32,784 nt of DNA from the IMG/VR virus record IMGVR_UViG_3300032053_006264, positions 1 through 32,784 of that record; one strand, 5' to 3'. This document shows positions 30,236-32,784 of the stretch, one piece after another (within the stretch, counting starts at the first letter, position 1; every line of letters starts with the position of its first letter). The notes below the pieces were generated by a model. It was not told the origin of the DNA. It saw only the letters and a list, made by a program, of their open reading frames with translations, and searched no databases. Made by a program: the position numbers and the translations under genes. The stretch comes from a virus.

Positions 30236-32647
30236 ATGTTATCTGAACTGTTCATACCAAAATATTCATTGAATATTGACCGGGAATCCCTCCCCCAGGT
30301 CAAGTCAGCCGATCTGTTCAATTACTTCCAATATCTCAAACACCAGAATAAGATTACCTTTCTCCAGACCAAGGTGCCTGCGAACCTGTTGACGGCTGCC
30401 CAGGGCAATTTCAATACCTCCAAGGTCGAGCATTTCATGTCAAAGGACCGAGAGGACCTGGATGTGCCTGTGATAATCTCCAGTGATTTCATTATCATGG
30501 ACGGTCATCATCGTTGGCTCGCGCTCTTGAATCAGAACCCCCATGTTCCAATTTCTGTCTATAAAGCCTCAGCAAAGATTGCGGATCTGATCGATGCCAC
30601 CAAAGCGTATCCCAAGTCCTTTACCAAAAAAGTCACTGAACAGGTCAATGAAGCCACAGAGAAACATTCCGTCCTGACCTTTGGCCGCATGAATCCACCA
30701 ACCGCCGGACACGCCAAGCTTGTCCATAAGGTCCACGAAGTCGCCCAGGAACATCATGCCGATCATCATGTGGTCGTGAGTCATTCCCAAGATGCCGAAA
30801 AGAATCCATTGAGCACGGCCGATAAGCTCAAGCACGCCAAGAAAGCCTTTCCAGGTACGCATGTCACGGCGTCTTCCCCCAAACATCCTACGATTTTTCA
30901 TCATGCCGCCCTGCTTCATAAGGCGGGCACCAAGCATCTTCATGTGGTCGTGGGATCAGATCGGGTCAAGGAATTCCATGACTCATTACATAAATATAAT
31001 GGCCACTTCGATAAAGAAGGTCATGGGTTTAAGTTCAAGTCTATCACGGTCCATTCAGCCGGTCACCGGGACCCTGATGCCAAAGGAGTTGAAGGAATGT
31101 CAGCCAGCAAGATGCGCGAACATGCCAAAAAAGGTAACTATTCTGAATTCAAGAAGGGTGTGGCGCCATCCGCAACGGCCCATGCCAGGGAATTGTATCA
31201 TGATGTCCGTAAAGGACAAGGTCTGCATGAGTCCGTGACGCATCCATCCCCATTGAGCCTCAAGTGGGCCAATTTCAAATCCCAGGATCAACAAGCATCG
31301 AACATATCCTCTGCGCCATTAAACGAGGACACTGAGTATCTGATGGAAGGCGTCCATGATCAAGGGATCTTCAAGGCGGTCTTCCTGGCAGGCGGACCTG
31401 GATCAGGTAAAGACTTTGTGATGCACAAGTCCCTGGACGGCCATGGTATGGTCGAAATCAATTCAGACGTGGCCTTGGAATACATGATGGACAAGAAGAA
31501 GCTGGACAAGAAGATGCCAGAGTCCGAAAAGGATCAACGGGATGCCGTGCGGGCCCGCGCTAAGTCTGTCACAGACCTCCGTCATCGTCTGGCCCTGCAT
31601 GGGAAGAATGGGATGATTATCAATTCCACAGGAGACGATAAGACCAAAATCAAGAAACTCAAGGGTATGTTGGAAGACGAGGGGTATGATGCCAAACTCG
31701 TCTTTGTTCATGCTTCCGATAAAGTCTCGGCCGACCGCAATATCGCCCGCGGTCAACGGGGTGGTCGCATGGTCCCAGAGAAGATTCGCGCGGCCAAATG
31801 GCAGAAGTCACAGGATCAGCGGGTCGACTATGCCAAGATGTTTGGGACCGATAACTATCATGAATATGATAATTCAGAAGATCATAAGACGGCGCCACCT
31901 GAGGTCGTGCAACAAAAAGAAGAAGAATTGGCCGATCTCCATAAGACCATCAAGAAATTTACCCAGGCGCCACCTGCCCATCCAGCGGCCCAGCAATGGA
32001 TTGCGAAATCATTGGGGAATCTGATTAATCAACCGAAGATGGCCACAAAGCTCATCAAAGACGCACCTCCAAAGTTCACAGGACCAAAAATGAAACCTGT
32101 GAAGTCTAATCCCGATCCTAATTCTGAGGCCTCTGAGGAAGCCCGAGCCAAGGGATTGGAATATTATGGATTTGGAAAGTACGGAAAGGGTGGCCAAGTC
32201 ACCCATTTCTCCTTGCATGGGAAGCTGCAACAACGTGAGGCCCCTCCGACGCCAGAAGAGAAGAAACGTGCTGCCGAGACTACCAAAGCAAAAACAGCAA
32301 CACCGCCTCGGAAGAAAGCGGTCAATGAAGCATTTGAAGCCTTCCTCATGGAAGCCGTTGATGGACCTGTCGGCACATTCGAGAAGGCCAAGGAACTCGG
32401 TCATACCGGAACACAAATGCACTTGAATACCCTGTATAAGAAGCGCGATGCCCTACCAAAAGAGCATCATACTGAATGGAATAAAGAAATTCGGAAATTT
32501 GAAGCGGCCAAGCTGCATCTCGCGCCGCCAGCACCGCCCGCGCCTGCGGCACCTGCCAAGAAGTCCTTGTCGGAAATGATGAATGCCCTCCGTGGTATTC
32601 CGACGCAATACGTAGAAGAATTCGACGAACCGGATGATCGGACATAA
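30236..32647 (+). CDS. multidomain ParB-like / nucleotidyltransferase / P-loop kinase protein with prohead-protease-like sites
   Basis: The 803-aa product has a ParB-like domain at about 20-115 (MDGHHRWLALL at 88-98) and an HxGH-family nucleotidyltransferase at about 143-325 (TFGRMNPPTAGHAKLV, GMSASKMREHA). A P-loop kinase of zeta-toxin or polynucleotide-kinase type lies at about 378-560 (FLAGGPGSGKDF at 383-394, EINSDVALEYM after it). A Lys/Pro/Ala-rich linker and a C-terminal helical region follow. The junctions carry VNE139-A140, LME371-G372, VNE698-A699 and LME706-A707, which fit the T4 prohead protease pattern (hydrophobic-x-E before A/G/S). The last one lies in FEAFLMEA, like T4 internal-protein starts. 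I infer a capsid-packed polyprotein. Substrates are unknown. Confidence 0.72.
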   Translation: MLSELFIPKYSLNIDRESLPQVKSADLFNYFQYLKHQNKITFLQTKVPANLLTAAQGNFNTSKVEHFMSKDREDLDVPVIISSDFIIMDGHHRWLALLNQNPHVPISVYKASAKIADLIDATKAYPKSFTKKVTEQVNEATEKHSVLTFGRMNPPTAGHAKLVHKVHEVAQEHHADHHVVVSHSQDAEKNPLSTADKLKHAKKAFPGTHVTASSPKHPTIFHHAALLHKAGTKHLHVVVGSDRVKEFHDSLHKYNGHFDKEGHGFKFKSITVHSAGHRDPDAKGVEGMSASKMREHAKKGNYSEFKKGVAPSATAHARELYHDVRKGQGLHESVTHPSPLSLKWANFKSQDQQASNISSAPLNEDTEYLMEGVHDQGIFKAVFLAGGPGSGKDFVMHKSLDGHGMVEINSDVALEYMMDKKKLDKKMPESEKDQRDAVRARAKSVTDLRHRLALHGKNGMIINSTGDDKTKIKKLKGMLEDEGYDAKLVFVHASDKVSADRNIARGQRGGRMVPEKIRAAKWQKSQDQRVDYAKMFGTDNYHEYDNSEDHKTAPPEVVQQKEEELADLHKTIKKFTQAPPAHPAAQQWIAKSLGNLINQPKMATKLIKDAPPKFTGPKMKPVKSNPDPNSEASEEARAKGLEYYGFGKYGKGGQVTHFSLHGKLQQREAPPTPEEKKRAAETTKAKTATPPRKKAVNEAFEAFLMEAVDGPVGTFEKAKELGHTGTQMHLNTLYKKRDALPKEHHTEWNKEIRKFEAAKLHLAPPAPPAPAAPAKKSLSEMMNALRGIPTQYVEEFDEPDDRT

Positions 32648-32659
32648 GGAGACACGTTA

Positions 32660-32784
32660 ATGGAACCTCTCAGAGAAGCATACAAAGTTGGTGATCATGT
32701 CGTACCCAAGATCGGCCCCCATGCAGGACAGGTCCATCGGGTGATTCATGTCCATGACACTGGGCATCTGAATATTACCCCCGT
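32660..32784 (+). CDS. partial KOW-like small protein, cut by the window end
   Basis: ATG 32660 follows AAGGAG at usable spacing, 12 nt after the preceding stop. The 41 visible residues read MEPLREAYKVGDHVVPKIGP and continue with HAGQVHRVIHVHDTGHLNI, a KOW-like pattern (GD-x-V, GP-x-x-G-Q). L4-R-E6-A7 resembles a protease-site motif again, but this is weak in such a short piece. The rest lies outside the window. Confidence 0.6.
   Translation, partial: MEPLREAYKVGDHVVPKIGPHAGQVHRVIHVHDTGHLNITP

Noticed and set aside
30989-30996. CATAAATA resembling a late promoter
   Set aside because: It lies deep inside the 803-aa gene with no gene start downstream, so chance is the simplest explanation.
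1-32784. tRNA genes, CRISPR arrays, insertion sequences, integrase or att sites
   Set aside because: None was seen on reading either strand. Only the short repeats listed above are present, and no cloverleaf-like sequence was noticed, though no tRNA search program could be run.

Overview
The window is a stretch of a T4-like (myovirus, class Caudoviricetes) phage genome. Every supported gene lies on the + strand. The evidence is a syntenic T4 replication core: gp1-type dNMP kinase, gp45 sliding clamp, gp44 and gp62 clamp loader, RegA, gp43 DNA polymerase, UvsX, a gp40-position gene and gp41 helicase, in T4 order. The short gp62 (132 aa) and several small companion genes look more like the marine 'exo-T-even' relatives than T4 itself. 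No tRNA, rRNA, CRISPR array, integrase or transposase was seen. The host cannot be named from the sequence.

Layout. 1-2.9 kb holds small unknown genes, a winged-helix-like regulator behind a strong promoter and structured leader, a strong terminator, dCMP deaminase, a glycosyltransferase and a dNMP kinase. 3.0-5.6 kb holds gp45-gp44-gp62-RegA. 5.6-11.2 kb is an accessory block inserted between regA and gene 43. It carries a secreted repeat-domain protein, a metallophosphoesterase, small unknowns, an M15 peptidase (probable endolysin), a MazG-like pyrophosphohydrolase and an Sm-like small protein. 11.3-17.3 kb holds gp43, a zinc-ribbon protein, a RyR-domain protein, UvsX, a gp40 candidate and gp41. 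17.3-19.9 kb holds an unknown 414-aa protein and a ligase-like nucleotidyltransferase. 19.9-30.2 kb is a 13-gene glycan and sugar-nucleotide cassette. It includes a complete GDP-mannose to GDP-L-fucose pair (GMD and Fcl), a second SDR, a GHMP kinase, a nucleotidyltransferase, glycosyltransferases and four methyltransferases. 30.2-32.8 kb holds an 803-aa multidomain protein and the start of a KOW-like gene.

Regulation visible in the sequence. Six promoters share TTGACA (or TTGACT), an exact 17-nt spacer and TATACT, TATTAT or TAAAAT. Two of them put the transcript start at or beside the ATG of the DNA polymerase and of the phosphoesterase, which implies leaderless mRNAs. Two exact T4-type late promoters (TATAAATA) lie in intergenic DNA ahead of the secreted protein and the multidomain protein, and a CATAAATA variant lies ahead of the 414-aa protein. 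The regA start codon is buried in a long hairpin.

Most interesting reading. The ligase-like protein and the multidomain ParB-like/nucleotidyltransferase/kinase protein both carry motifs of the form F-x-x-F-[IL]-x-E-[AS]. These resemble the capsid-targeting and prohead-protease cleavage sequences of T4 internal proteins. I infer that these enzymes may be packed in the head, cut into separate domains and injected with the DNA.
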